This document shows, one piece after another, positions 47,501 through 61,273 of a stretch of 64,000 nucleotides of DNA. Below the pieces are notes generated by a model. It did not search any database. It saw only the letters and a program-made list of their open reading frames with translations, and was not told the DNA's origin. Position 1 is the stretch's first letter; every line of letters begins with the position of its first letter. Position numbers and translations under genes: made by a program. This DNA comes from Macropodus opercularis (lineage: Eukaryota > Chordata > Actinopteri > Anabantiformes > Osphronemidae), in NCBI GenBank assembly GCA_030770545.1, contig CM061109.1:14802001-14866000 (forward strand), read 5' to 3'.

Positions 47501-50500
47501 GAAGTGAAGCAACGGCCACGAGCGAAAGCAGAAACATGAAATCAGACTGTGGAGGTTGAATATGAGGAAGACTGTGTGTGAGTGAGGGAGGGGGTTTGAG
47601 GGAGAGACGCACCCTGCTGTTCATCAAGAGTCATGGATCCCAGCTGTTTGTTTACCACAGACGAGGGAGAATCTGTAACACAAACGAGACCCACTAAACA
47701 CTGGGCACAGAAGTAAAACCACATCAATGTCCACGACGTTTAAAAACCAGAAGCCAATGCCAAACAGGAGGAGCTGTGAAAAAATCAGCCAAAGAAAAAA
47801 GCTCTGTCTAATGTCAGTGAGGATCATTTCACGTTCTGTAGGTGCAGCTTCAGCTTGATGCACAAAACAAGCATCGGAGATTAGTAAGTCTAAACAAAAG
47901 CAGGAAAATGTTCACACGTGCTTACTGCTGAAGTGCAACATTTAGACAAATTTGAACTTATGTGGCGCAAAAAAATCACAACAGTAACAACACAGACGTA
48001 AATATAAACACGTCAAACATGTTCATGGTAGTCTCAGTGTCTGCGCTACGCTGTTAGATGTCTCTTAAATATGGATGAGAAAGAAAAAAATTTGGAAAAA
48101 AGTTGGCAACTCTAAAATAAAAGCAGATGGAGTCAGATGAATCCCTGTTTACACATGTTGTCCATTAAAGTCCCAGACAGACACCGTGATGGTTCATTTT
48201 ACTTTGATCTCGCGTCCCAAGAAGTGCATGAAACCTGTCCCATGAAGAGATCAGTCCAGTGACACTAGCTAACACGACGCTGATCTGAAGTACACGTCTT
48301 ATTAGCGTAAAAGCTAGTGTCGCACAGGGTCAAATGTGCAGAGCGAGACAAAGATAGACAAAGAGAGGAATCTTCAGTCAGGTCATAATAACAAGGGGTA
48401 TTAAATGACCCTCAAACCACCTGCCCTGACAATGCTTATGATTATATCAATCAAAACTGCATGCACTAAAATTCACATCATGGAAATTAACAGGAATTAA
48501 AATGAGTACCTCAAATCATGGAGAAAATGTACCAATAGATTTACACTGAGTGACAGCGTGAAATGTTTGTTAACGAAGACTCCAGCTGCAACGCAAACTT
48601 TAAAAAGCATCACTGAGATAACGGTGAGCTCTCTCCTCATTTCATGTGATCACTTGAAATGTTTCAAGCACCAGATGTTACATATAATGTTTCTGTCAAA
48701 GCTCCGTCATGTCTGAATTAAGCCTCAGGGAAATGTCTACAGCAAGATATGCAAGTCATGGGGCCACAACAGCAGAGCCTCACACGTCAGCTGGAGAGAC
48801 TCCAACAGATGCAGGTGAAAAGCAACAGTTGGACTGATGAAGTAACAGGGTTAGTGAGGAGGGGGCTCAGCAAACACTGAATGGTGACAGCTACAGGGGT
48901 TAATGAGTACAAGGTGCATTATTGGCGAATGGAAAGAGGATCACTGCGGGATTAGTTTAGGCAAGACCGGGTCTTTTAGGAGCCTGACTGTCTCTACAAA
49001 CAGAGGCAGGGGATCAGGCCGTGTGGAGGGGTGGGGGTTGCTGCAGCAGTGGGAAGGGTAACCTGTGTGGGGTCGCGTCTCAGCGGCAGCGGTAGAGGTA
49101 GCACTTCTGTGTGACTGTCTCTCAGAGGCTTCGGAGGAAGAGGAAGGGGCCGCTCGCTGACCCTGTCCCGGGGGGTCGGCCAACCGAAGCAACCTCTGCA
49201 AACGCCTACACACTAAACTTATGGGCAGCCGGTGAGGACCGTACTCTGACAAAGAGGCAGAGGAAGAGAGGGAGAGTGAACGTACGATTAGAGGCCTGAT
49301 GGGAAGGGAGGAGAGAGGTGGAAAAAAAACTATCATGAGGAGGACAACAGAATGCTGGAGGAGAAGAGAGTGACGTGAGGCTGCTGAGCAGAGTGGCTCC
49401 AATAAACACACACACCCTCACACACGCCTACATGGAGACTGTGTCAGAGGCCTGATGCCTGAGGACACACTCGCTGCACTGATTTTGTGGAGAAGTGAAT
49501 CTCGCCTGTGTCACTGCTGTTTTTACCTGACAGTGCAGGTTCTGAGGTGGGCGTAGCAGTCGGTGTGGGGGTCCCGGTCGTAGCGCCCTGACTCCTCTGC
49601 TCCGAGTCAGGGGAGGAGGAGCTGGCTGCTGAGCTTTCCAGTGAGGAGGAGCTAGAGGGAGGAGGTGCAGTGACTGTTGATGCTGACCCTGAGGAGGAAG
49701 AGGAAGTGGATTTAGGGATGGGGGCAGCGGCGGCAGCGGCGGGGCTCTCAGGTACCTCTGCAGCGTCTGTCACCACTGGCCTCTCTGGAGGACCGGAGTC
49801 CTGACTGGCAGATCCAGCAGGGGCAGCCGGAGCATTCGACGCTCCCTCTGGACGCACAGCAGTTCCTGAACACAAGGAAAAGCGTTTTACAGCCTTTGGC
49901 CATGGCCGAATGCCCAATGTGAGTAATTTACTGACCTCGCGGTCGTGTCTGTGGTCGGGCTCCTCTGCTGCTCTGTGCTTCACTGGCCTCCTCAAACCAA
50001 CGGGACAACATGTCCGACATCCGCTGCATGAGAGACACGTTTGGACTCTGCTCCCCTGCAGAGAGAAGTCAAGTGTTTTGAGTCAAGTGTTTCACTCATT
50101 CACACATTTTGGAAACTGCAGCATTCCATTTACATGAGCTGTCAACGAGATTTAGCCACTTCAGCCCAAATACAGTGGTAATATTAATGCATTAAGGCAT
50201 CGTTGCAGGTGAAGCAATATTTCTGTGAGTAATGATTCTCATAGATTCTCAAGTATTTCTCATTATGATGAGTTTTACTATCTTTCGGTTGAGTGACCCA
50301 CTGATCCTTTAATTTGGGTTTCAGGTGTTTAGGATTCAAACACTTGAATAATAAACTAACTAACCTAACTTGGGAAAACACAGTAGTAGATCAGATCTGT
50401 AGCTTGATCTCTGCTTTGGACCATGCGGGGGCATCTGTGGCACTCTCCACTGTGAGCTTACCATCTCTCTCTCTCTCGCTCTCTGGACGAGCCCGGGGTC

Positions 50501-53500
50501 CAGTGTCAGACCAGTCCCCTCGCAGACGGAGCCGCTTCACGGGAGGCTGCCTCAGCTGTGGAAACATGCACACACACGGAAAGATTAGCAGTTTGTCAGT
50601 CAAAGCATGGTCAAAAATAGCTCCGCTGCCAAAGCAAAACAGTGCTCGTCTCTGTCAGTGACCTCTTTAAAGTGGCCCCCCTCATCTCTGGTTGCACCAC
50701 CGAGGCTGCCTTCACTTTCCAGTCCCCTGGCCCTCTCAGCTGGGCAACAGGCTGAGAGCCAGAAATAGCAAAAAGGGGGACTTACTTAGGAAATGTCATC
50801 AGGTCTGAACATGGGCTGGAGGTGTTGAGAAGGAGCAGAGATAGCAGAAGAAATAAGAGAGTGAGACCCTAAACAAATGGGGCCACAGGTGGACGGAAGG
50901 GAGATAAGGCAATGAGTGTTTCCTTGGCCGTCTCCCCACCACCCACCTCAGCCTGAAGTATTTTAGAGGATAGAGGAACACTGCCTGCGTCGGTCGCTGT
51001 ATTTAGAAAGGAATGCGTGTGGTGGTTCGCATCTCAACACAGCTGAACTCGCCACAGGGCTTTGAAACACAAGCACCGTGATCCAGCACATTCACACGAG
51101 CACTCGCCATAAACATTGAGTTTATCCGAGGTGTTGGGTCGTTTTCCTGATTTCTGATCTATGTTCTCAACCTAACCTGATTTAATGAATGAAAAAGTGC
51201 ACTTTATTATTAATTAGGCTTTTTGAATCAGTTTTTACCCTGTGCTTCATCCTCCTCATTCATCTGCAGACTTTACTATCCTGAGACTGAAATATCTTTA
51301 TTAATTAGACAATTAATTTAACATTCACAGATCCCACGTTCTCCTGCTCGCTCCTCAGAGATCTTCTGAGTGATTCTTGATCAATATCCTGCCACCATCC
51401 ATTCAAAACTCCCTCGTCATCTAGACACCATGAATATCTGTGGACCTGGAGAGCTATGCTGCACGCGGGTCCGTTTCTCTCACCTCCTCCCTCCTCTCCT
51501 CAGACGGGCCTTTCAGCTCTCTGGCCTGGTCATCTTTGGGATCGAACAGGTAGATGTAATCTGAGGAGTAGCTGACCAGCACCTCCTGACCATCCTCGCT
51601 GTAGCAGAGAGACGTTACTCTGCACGACTTGTTGGACAGATGAGCAGGAACGAAACGAACGCACATCCCTGTTGTCCCCCGGCCCATGTAGTTACCTGAG
51701 AACGAAGGACAGGGAGACAGTTGCGTCAGCTCAGGATGGTTTAGGTTCAGGTTATCCTAAAAAGCTAAATGAATTCATTACCAAAGTAATGCAGGACAGT
51801 TTACCTGTGGCTCTGGTGCCCAGCATGCGTCTATCGTAGATTCGCACGGAGCTGTCAGAGCAGCCCACAGCCAGGTAGTAGGGCACCAGAGGAGAAATGG
51901 AGATGGAGGTCGCTGCCCTTCGACAGTTTATCAGGATGTCCTGCAATGCAAGCAGACACGTGGTGAGTTTTCTATGCAGAATTTAGGATTTAATGCAAGG
52001 CTGGGATACGTGCACCTACACAAACTGCAGTCGAGTGTAAGAAGCAAAGTCATTTAGGCAGATACAGCCTCTAACACTCAGCTCCCAGTGACGCAGACTG
52101 GCCCACATCCAAGAAAAGTCAATTACTGTACTCCTCATGCAGGAAACAAATTATTAAACATTGATGAAATGTGGGACATAAGGTTTTGTTACATCATAGC
52201 ATCAAATCTATACAATAAGAAAGTTACAATATGCCACATTACACTTTAAAATACTTTAGAAATAAGAAACAGGCACTTTCCACTACTGTCATGCACTAAG
52301 TCCAGTAACTAAAAGAAGTGACTGTTATCGCCCACACAAACATAGTGATCTGTTCGTTTTAAGCTAAATCACAGACTAAAAGGAAAAAATATCCCAGCTC
52401 TCAGCGTACGTCTTTGCAGTCTTCTTTAGTGCAGCTCGTCTTCGTGCGCAGGTCGAACCATCGCACCGTGCCATCCTCCCCACATGACAGAAAGGTGTAG
52501 GGGTCATTTGGTACAGTCATAATCTGACACGGAAGCAGAGGCAGGTCATGGTTACAGGACAGGAGACAACAGAGAGCTCATTCTGAGAAACGGGCCGTTA
52601 AGTTTCTGGTCAGAACCTCATAAGCGGTTCCATAGTGGCAGGTGAACTGACACTGTCTGTTGAACTCTGCGCTCTTTTCAGTGTGCGTGTAGTAGATGAT
52701 GCCGTCCCCGGAGCAGGAGACTATCTCCTGATCGTTGGTGTGGGGCATGAACTTTGCGCTGAAGATGTTTGCACGATGGCCTGAGCGTATAGACTTCTTA
52801 ACCTGAAGAGAAGCGAACACGGTTGGAGAGGATGCTGGGAAGTAGCTGACTGAGCAAACCAAGCGATAACTGACAATAGCAGAACTGTTAAACAATATAA
52901 ACCTACCTTTTTATTGTACGGGTTCGTAATAACCAAAAAGGTGTCATCTGACCCCGAGAGGATATATTCTCCTGTGTCATTCCATGAAATAGTGTTGACC
53001 TGTGGATCAGCAGAACATTTATTTTACACCTTAAGTTTGTTTGTTTGTTTGTTGATTGACTGATCTCCGTAAGCATTTTAGAGATTTACTAAAGCCTTTG
53101 GTAGTTGTCTCCAACTGGGCTCACATGAGGAATTGCAGAGGTCTATACGATCAATAAAGCGTCAACAGAGCGTAACAGACATAATATAAGTTAATTCGGA
53201 AGTAGAGCAACGGAACCTTCCTCATCCACTGTGTCATCATTCAACTGCTGCCGTTCTGCAATCGATGACTGATGACTGCGATACATTGGCAATGAGTTCA
53301 GCACATCCTCAAACTGCTGCAAACTGCATTTGAACCTTTCCTTTTCATTTCAGAGAACCTGAATCAGGAGGCAGTTTTCTTATGGCCTCCGATGTGAGGA
53401 AAGAGCTGATCGAGTTGATGATGAGGTGATGGTGCAATGTTTAACATGTAAAAACAAAACCTTTCTCAGTAAAGAGCTGCTGTGTTATTGTATCGCCTGA

Positions 53501-56470
53501 TGTTCTTTTCTCTCTTCACCACCTCAAGCCTGGTTTCTGCTTTCTCACCGTATTCTGTGGGAATAAGCTGCTACATGCTGCATTGTCCACATTTTCCTGC
53601 CTTCTCATTCACAGACTAACTTCAGTATCCTGAACATCTTTTGTTCCTCTACACACACACAGAACACAGAGCTCTTAACACCCGTAATCGTGTTAAATAC
53701 CACTTGGGTGCTGTGCGCTCTCTAATTTATGACTTCCTGGTGAAGGTGTCTGTGGAGATAATGCTGTTGCTGCACATCATCCACTCCTCTGAACTGAAAC
53801 AATTACCTTTGTTTGCTAAAATGTTTATTTTCTTTTTTACACAAATACCACAATGACAAGCAGCAAATCTGCCCAATTTATGAGTTTCAAACAGAAACAT
53901 TTATTTAAATTCTTATAACATAGAAAATCAAGAGTTGTTTAGTGTTAACAGTTAAAAGCTGCAATATTCATAACACACCATAAGAGCAGTGTGGTTTGCT
54001 TTCTGGTTTAGAGGCAGGTATGAAACTCCCGGGACTTGTCTCTGTGGCTGGTTCAGTGTTCTGGACGAGTGACAGCGAGGCCGATACTGTGACAGGACGT
54101 GTGACTGTTGTCAGCTTCAGGTTTCTGACAGGGATAAAGCCACCTGACCTGAAGTCACAGATCTGCTCTCTGTCAGACACTGAGGCCTCACAAAGCTCAC
54201 TGATGAAAAGTGGCGCGTTTTCCGTTTGCAATAAGAAACAGAGTGACATTATGTGGGCACTTACGCAGCCATCATGGACATTTAGTGTTGCTTCAAGTTT
54301 AAGTCTCTGGACAAACTCTCTTCTGCCTGCAAAAAGAGAAAAATGCAAATTACAAATTACATCATTAGTAGTAGTAGTAGTAGTAGTAGTAGTAATGGCA
54401 AAAAGACATGAGCATCATTAAGTCATTCACATAGGAAAACTGTGTTTAGTTCAGTAAATTTATTTCTCGTGCATCGTCCAAGCAGCTGCTTCAGGATGAT
54501 GGAGCTTGTTTAAATGAGTTTTATCTTCTGAGTTTTCCTATCAGAGTGTTCGTGTTACCAAATGTTAACAGAATATGTATAACACATAACCAGAAGACTG
54601 CTGCACATGCAAGCACACTGTGACATTTAACCTAACCACAAGTTTGAAAACACTCAAGACAATTTTACATAAATATCTACAAGTATTTTTTAAAATGATT
54701 ATTATTTTATTGATCTAAAATTTGCAGCTCACAGTTTAGCCTGAGTGAGGAAATGTCTCTTATCCACATCAGTGAGTGAGTTCTTAAATCTTTCATTATA
54801 ATGTGAGGTAGTACATTAAATGTAGAATTTAATAATATAAAGCACTATTTAAGCTTTCTTAAGAAAAAGTCCAACAGTGTTAATAAACACACACATAACA
54901 GCTATTTGTCCATTCAGTTTCAGTTTTCTGTGTTGTAACTGAATGCAGATCATTAATTTACTAAAAAATTGTTCTGTGCTTGATTTGAAAATAAACTAGC
55001 CAAAGAAAGAAATTGCGAAATAAATGATGACTTAATCAGTTCATGAATACAATTACATGGCAAATCTTTGGAAACAGGTTAAAGTTATTTTTCATACAGA
55101 AATGCCAAATATGATCATATAAATGTGCTGGTTCTTGCTTATTTTGTTTTAATATTTTTGTTACTTTTGAGGTTTGGACATTGAAATGAACAACAAAGGT
55201 TTTGCAATTTGAGAAGCAGAAGAAGTCACAATTATAAAAGGACATATTTCTGCATGAAATATTTCCAAATTATACTTACAAACACTGTAATACAATTGTT
55301 ATAGAGTATTTTAACGACATGATATTAGTACTTTTACTAAGGTGAAGGGTCTTGACTCCTCACCAACGCTGCTTGTTGCCCCCGTCCCCTTCTCTGAGCT
55401 AAATATATCCTCCACAAGCTGTGACTGGCACATCACTGCATGTACCTCTACCCGTACACAATAACAGCCCAAAACATATCTAAGTCAAGCTAAATACAGC
55501 TCTGACTAAACCTCTTTGGCACCAGCTCCACCTCCAAAGGCTTGTAAATCTTGGTTCAACCACTGTCAGGTGCCGAATGTTTGACAGCAGAAATTTAATA
55601 AACCACTCTATCTGTGCCAGCACGACCGCCCTGTGTTTACTCTACTTTTACACCGTTCTCCCACAACCAAAACCCAAACACCGGCATCAAAATCAAGTGA
55701 CTTCTGTGCAGCTATCTCCTGAACGATCACTGTGTGCGCAGGAAACCTCACACTAGCCGCTTGATCGGTCCCACCTTGGTTGAACCTCTGTAAATCACAC
55801 GCACCACCTTTGTGATGTAACTGAATTGATTAATCTTTTTAAAATCACATTCATCACCTGCCAGGGTAACACTGCATATTTTCCAAGAGACCAGATCTGC
55901 TGAAAAATGTTTTTATTTATTAAGTTATGGGACAAATAAGCAACATGTTAACATGTGATCATATGAAGTATTTCTAATATATAAACACTCGAATACATTG
56001 GCTTCACAACATGTTACATATTTACTTCTGCTGGATCGTTTTTGCCCATTTATGTTATTAGACTTTTTAGACTTTATTGCATCTATGGCTAAACATCCCT
56101 GGACTGTCGTGGCTGATCTATGGCACAGGTGAATTTAATGAGCATTTGCTGTTGCACTGGTTTGACTTTGCAGCAGCTCTGTGCTTCTGGGAGGAAACGA
56201 GCTCGGTGGTCTGGAGGAACGATCATCATGTTGGCGGTGGCTGTCAGACCATATGATCCGGCACCACAAGCACGACCCACGGCGACACGATTTGTTAGAG
56301 ACAATGTTCAAATAGTGGGTTTTTAGTGGCGGCACCTGCGTTATCGTTAGCATTAAATGGGCTTTGTTCTTACCTAAGTAGCTGGTCCTGATGGCATTAG
56401 GGTCGTTGTAGCCAATCAGTCGTTTATTTACATCCCACACCAGGTTTCCAGAGCAGGACATTGTGAGCAT
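44544..56470 (-). CDS. dcaf6: DDB1- and CUL4-associated factor 6 (NRIP/IQWD1), complete, 19 coding exons
   Basis: Substrate receptor of CUL4-DDB1 ubiquitin ligases, a nuclear-receptor cofactor that binds calmodulin through an IQ motif. Exons in transcript order: 56470-56374, 54326-54265, 52999-52907, 52802-52617, 52523-52410, 51940-51805, 51695-51484, 50555-50462, 50055-49936, 49865-49527, 47672-47613, 47007-46812, 46720-46611, 46389-46044, 45586-45448, 45302-45146, 45061-44973, 44822-44717, 44602-44544, giving 904 residues (human 860). WD40 repeats lie at the N-terminus (SGSDDT, CSGDG, LSCGEDGTVRWFD, YLAVGCSDSSVRIYD) and again near the C-terminus (MSGSDCGHIFIWD, GIDYDIKIW). They flank a long Ser/Pro/Ala-rich linker (about residues 370-720). 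The IQ motif is AAARIQELFRRRKERR (about 724-739). The tail ends GSGQENEDEQ. The start may be M1 or M4 (MLTM); M4 resembles the human N-terminus. Exon 10 is very low-complexity, unlike the WD exons. Confidence 0.95.
49063..49245 (-). other. dcaf6: Candidate in-frame cassette exon of dcaf6
   Basis: In the 1.85-kb intron between exons 10 and 11, a 183-bp stretch lies between a strong acceptor (pyrimidine tract then TTTGTCAG) and a GTTACC donor. It is open in the single frame that fits: entry and exit are both phase 1, the same as the exons on either side. It would add 61 residues, starting EYGPHRLPISLVCRRLQ and ending AAETRPHT, with a Ser/Ala-rich second half like the neighbouring linker. The donor is weak past GT. 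I do not know of a homologue for the basic, Leu/Arg-rich first half. Confidence 0.5.
54366..54394. repeat. (TAG)n trinucleotide repeat
   Basis: About nine tag units in dcaf6 intron 1, just upstream (in transcript sense) of exon 2. A shorter tract of the same unit occurs in mpc2 intron 4 near 60784-60800. Confidence 0.9.
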
Positions 56471-57889
56471 TTGTGGCTATTGATTAGCAATAACATTGAA
56501 ACTAAGCTAATCCTCTCTGTTGATGTCGCTTCTCTCTATCGTCGCTTCGGTTTTGCCATCGGGATCAGCCCCTGTGGGTTGTGACGGGGCTAGCGCGTTA
56601 GCTCGCTGCGGGACTGAGCCCTGGCATTGCCGAGACTAAGCCTCGGTCCGGTCCGATGCCCACTGTCCGCCTCAGTTTACACTAGCTGTACGCCTGCTCC
56701 CTGTGCTGTTAAATATCTGTCCTGCTAGTCTAGTGTGGCTTACGTCTTCCACCAGACAGCAGTCAGCTGTGTCCAAACAACGCGATATACTACGCGACAT
56801 AACAGCGAAAGCAGTGCGCTCGGTTTTCTGTTACGCAATACCTGACGGGGCGGAACAGTTTTTAAATTCGCTGCCATAATTAGATTTAGACTGTGTGAAT
56901 ATGATCCAGTTTATCTTTTCATCAAAATATATGGCCTCCTATGGGGCCCCAGGGAAAAAAGAGTTACAGGGACCCGCAAAAATATAATTTTGAGATAACT
57001 GCAAAGACATTTAGCCTCATATCTGAAAGACTTCTTTAGTTGTAACTATAGTTTAGTTCAGTTCATTTATGACCTTTTGGACAAAAGAATCTGAGATGCT
57101 GAGTAAAGGTGAATTGCAGAAATTAAGCTCATTATATGGGTTGGGCTCAGTGGTTTTACGCACTTTAAATCCTCATATACTTCATCCTAGGACCCCAAAC
57201 GTTATTTATTAAGTGTGTCAAATAAAAAGAAAAATATATGTCATACAAATATTTTAATACAAATTTGCGAATAGTTTTTTTTTCCTTATGTTTGACACAC
57301 GTAACCTTCTAAAGTTGGGATGTTATAAAATATAATGCAAGACAAACAAACAAACAATGAAAACCACATTTACTAGAGAAGACATCTGTTGTGCAAAGAA
57401 TATGAGGATGAAGAGCAAGTCGATGCCACATTTTCATTTTTTCTTTTGTCGTCAGTTAAAAAAACAACGGTAAAATTATCCCATTTGTCTCCGCCCTCCT
57501 AAAATACGCTGGTTATTAATACCGAACGATACAGTCTAAACCAATCACATTGGAGTTTTGATTTGTTGTCCAATAAGAAAAAAGGAGGTTGTGACAACGC
57601 CCCCAACGCGGTAGGTTGCGTCGTACGGAAAGTCACCTCTCCGCGTCGGTCAGAGAGGAGCTAGTAGGGCTAGCTCAACCACAGTCCGGAGGGGGAAGGG
57701 TCGGCAGTAGGACAGCTCCATCGTCTCCTGCTGTTCATTTATTCTCCTACATAGGACGAGACAACGTCAAAGGGATTTTTAGTGCGGTGCATCAAACGCA
57801 AGCTCCGTAGCTAGCTAACCGCGTAGAGAGTTAGCTTAGCGTTTCAGTGTTTTCATTTCCCCCAGACCGTCTAACCTTAGCTTGGAATC
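56471..57889. promoter_or_regulatory. Divergent promoter region of dcaf6 and mpc2
   Basis: The 1.4 kb between the two start codons holds both 5' leaders and no other gene. CpG-rich sequence lies next to dcaf6 (56520-56850). Near mpc2 there is a cluster of CCAAT boxes: 57541-57545 and 57570-57574 on plus, and an inverted one at 57549-57553, followed by GC-rich cgccccc at 57598. This is typical of NF-Y-driven housekeeping promoters. The middle (56880-57480) is AT-rich with no features seen. Confidence 0.6.
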
Positions 57890-60800
57890 ATGGCTGCGCT
57901 CAGAGCGTCCTACCACAGGATTCTGGATAGGATCGAACATTTGCTGCCCGCCAAACTGAGACCTCTCTACAACCACCCGGCAGGTAAAGCAGAGCTGATG
58001 ATGCCCGGGTTTCTGGATCAGCAGGTTTTGTTAGTGGTGTTTCCAGTGGTACAGTGGTTCTGACTGTAGTGCAAGTGATGTTACTCAAAGCACTGACCTG
58101 TGTTGGGTGATGTAGGACGACAACAGCGACATGAAAGGTCTAAAGTGTCAGTATTGTTCAGTTCAGATAGAGCCTGATCCCTGAGGGAGGTTTTCTCTTT
58201 CTCTCTTTCTCTTTCTGCAAAAGTCAATCTCTACCTTCAGCTGTAATAACATGATATGATATCACCCATTATTACATTTTGACAGTAAACGGTGATATTA
58301 ATTCTAACTGAATGGAGTAATGTGTGTATTTCTAGTACAGTGAAACCATTTAGTCCATGCAGTGTCAGCAGTAGGTAAGTAGTAAGTGTATATAGATTAA
58401 TCACAACTGTGGCTGAGTCATAATTGTCATAATCAAATTATTGTTTTGTTCAGTTTCCATATATGAGGGTGGGTTAAGTATAGTAAAGTAACCTCTTATT
58501 ATGAGACCGATATTTTAACTCTGCCACAGTTTCCAAAACATGGAGGATACATCTTTCTACAAAAACTGGACATTTGAATCCCATTTAAGTACAACTTAAC
58601 CACACACTGAAGTCACTCACATGAAACTGCTATTATCTAGGCGGTGCTCAGATTAAGGTGCCACTGGGGACACAATGTTTTGTCTGCGCAAGGTTACCAC
58701 AAGGACGACTTTCTGACCAGGTATAAAGAGGCGGTCACAACAGCCAACTCCCTCAAAGATGATTTGCAGTGACAGACGCCCCACTGTTTAGCCTGCAGCT
58801 TTGGTTTGGAAACTGATTCCAGATCAGCAGCTTTTTATGGTCCTGCACAATTTTCTTACTTTTGCTATGTGTGTGTTGCTCCAGCAGGTGTTACACATGC
58901 TCTGAGGCCTGACTGTCTGGATTTGTGTCTAATCTTTTCACACGTTAGTAAACATTGTTAGGAAGATTAATCTTATCCTAAAGGTCCCCTTTAGTTACGC
59001 ATGTAAGACGAAGGGATCTACTCTGCTGAGAAACGGTCTCATATTTTTCTTCCAAGTAAACAGTCAGTTTAAAATTTCTTAAAGCACATCAGGTTTGTTC
59101 CCTGTCACTGAAACATTATTTTGGTGTCTAACATGTTGTTCAGTTTCAATCAAGATGTCTCCACTGTTTTTTGTGTGTGCTAGAAGTTCATGCTTCCTTA
59201 AATGACTTCTTACACTGGGATTAGATGCCAAAACTCATGCTTGGACATGCACATCTTCAGATTTGAAGGCAGATTCAGAGAAACATTTCTTTTAGTGACA
59301 AACTTTGCACAAACATCAGTCTCACCACCAAACACAAGGCAGTGAAGTAAAACGTAGGTAAAATATATTTGAGTGGAGGTGGACTCACGTGTCATGTGAA
59401 CCTTTCTCTGCATCACGTGAAAAATGACCTTTTTTCTGTCTTTATTCTAGGTCCAAAAACTGTTTTCTTCTGGGCCCCAATGTTTAAATGGGTGAGTACC
59501 ATTTGATGAAGTTTAAGTTGTAAAAGTTAGACCCGTGGTTCCAGACTTTTTGACTTGCTACACTAATGTACAGATACATCCAGCAAGTATAATACAAAAA
59601 AGTAAGAACATAAATGACATGTTACAAGCAGAAATTTTGACTATGCTTCTGTTTTGTTGCAGGGCCTGGTCGGAGCTGGTTTGGCTGACATGACCCGACC
59701 AGCAGATAAACTCAGTACCTCCCAGTCTGCAGTGCTGACGGCCACAGGTGAGATGAGAGTTTAATCCGGTTCATCCGTGTTTTAATGTGAAACATGCATA
59801 TATTTATTTTTAAACAGAAGTGGTGTAAACAGCAAAAATCAACTGACCCACATGTTATAATAAAGAGAAATTCAGGGAAAAACCTTTGTTGCCTTTTAAT
59901 GCACATTGCATATTATATGTAAATAATAACTGTGGATGTGCCTTGAAGCATTAATATGTGACCATGGGATTTGTTAGCAGCTGTTATCAACTCCGTGTTT
60001 GAGGGGATTCTGTGCTAAAGGTTGCATGATGTGTCACATTTTGCAATGTCTTATCTGTTTCTCTTTTGTAAAAACATAGACTCTGAGCCCATGAACAACA
60101 CCTGGTTGACTATTAGTTTTCTACACTCTTACTGTCATTCTGCTCCAACAGGTCTGATCTGGTCCAGATACTCGTTGGTCATAATCCCAAAGAACTGGAA
60201 CCTGTTTGCTGTCAACTTCTTTGTGGGCAGTGCAGGAGCCTCCCAGCTCTTCAGGATCTGGAGGTTTGTGGGGAATTTACAGTGATCTGACCAGTAACGT
60301 CAGACAGTCAATATAATATAATGCTAGTGCTCCAAGGAGCTTTTTGATTAAAGTACAGAAACAGGTTTGTGTGCACTGCAGCAGATACAGTAAGAATTGT
60401 TAATGTAAATGTACAACACACAGTGGGCTCATGTGTGTTTGGTTTACCAATGTTAAAAATTGACTGAGCTAAGGAAAATGAGTTTAAATATTTGCTATAA
60501 ATCAATAAAATGTGAAATTGAGATATGGTAGCGAAATAAGCAAGCTGCTTAGCTGTGAGCTGTGTGAGTAAATGTGATCTCTTCCAAACCCTAAATAGGG
60601 TCCTGAAGCCGGTTACACCAGTGGTTTCTGCTCAAACTCTAATTATGAAGTGTTAGTGACGAAGAGACTTCAGGTTTCACCACACAAACCTGTTTTCTAT
60701 AGTTATCAGCTGTTACTAAATATTTACCCTGGGTAAAACCAACTGCAAAACTAGCTTTTCAACAGGCTGTATGACTACAGCTGTAGTAGTAGTAGTAGTT

Positions 60801-61098
60801 GGAAACTAGATAGTTTGGTGCAGTCTCATCTGAAGTGGCCTGTTGTAAACTGATACAGGCTGCGTCATGATGAGCCACATTGTGTTTTAATGGTCTTCAT
60901 AGTACCTCTCTCAAAGTAGCACAGGTACACATGTGGTTTCTGCAGAGAGAAACAATGAACAGGGATGATGCTAATGCTAATAATCATCATTTGTTTCCGT
61001 AAAATAACTGGTTAAAGGATTTATTTTAATTTCTTTATAGCTACCACCAAGAACAGAAAGCAAAGGCTAAAGAAGATCAAGAGGCTGCAGAGTCCTGA
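57890..61098 (+). CDS. mpc2: Mitochondrial pyruvate carrier 2, complete, 5 exons
   Basis: Subunit of the inner-membrane heterodimer (with MPC1) that imports pyruvate into mitochondria. Exons: 57890-57983, 59451-59491, 59663-59747, 60152-60263, 61041-61098, giving 129 residues (human 127). Conserved family blocks are LRPLYNHPAGPKTVFFWAP, MFKWGLVGAGLADM, RPADKLSTSQSAVL, GLIWSRYSLVIIPKNW, FAVNFFVGSAGASQLFRIW and a charged tail KAKAKEDQEAAES. The three predicted membrane helices correspond to the segments near KWGLVGAGLAD, TGLIWSRYSLVI and LFAVNFFVGSAGA. The start is the only Met before the family N-terminus. It is divergent from dcaf6, as in human. AATAAA signals follow at 61268 and 61919. Introns 1 and 4 (1.5 and 0.8 kb) hold nothing recognisable. 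Confidence 0.97.
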
Positions 61099-61267
61099 GA
61101 TGTCCTCTGTCGTCACCTCTCCACCTGCAGTGGACTGAAATGGAGACTCCACACTGGGCACCTGCCCCTTATCACCATCATCTTCATCCCATGTTGTCTC
61201 CATAACATCCATGCCACAACCATTGTTCTACCACATTCAGTCTGTTCCTGTTTCCTCAGGGTGGGAA

Positions 61268-61273
61268 AATAAA
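61268..61273 (+). promoter_or_regulatory. mpc2: AATAAA, proximal mpc2 polyadenylation signal
   Basis: Canonical hexamer 170 bases past the mpc2 stop, followed by a T run. A second AATAAA at 61919-61924 could give a longer 3' UTR. Confidence 0.6.
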
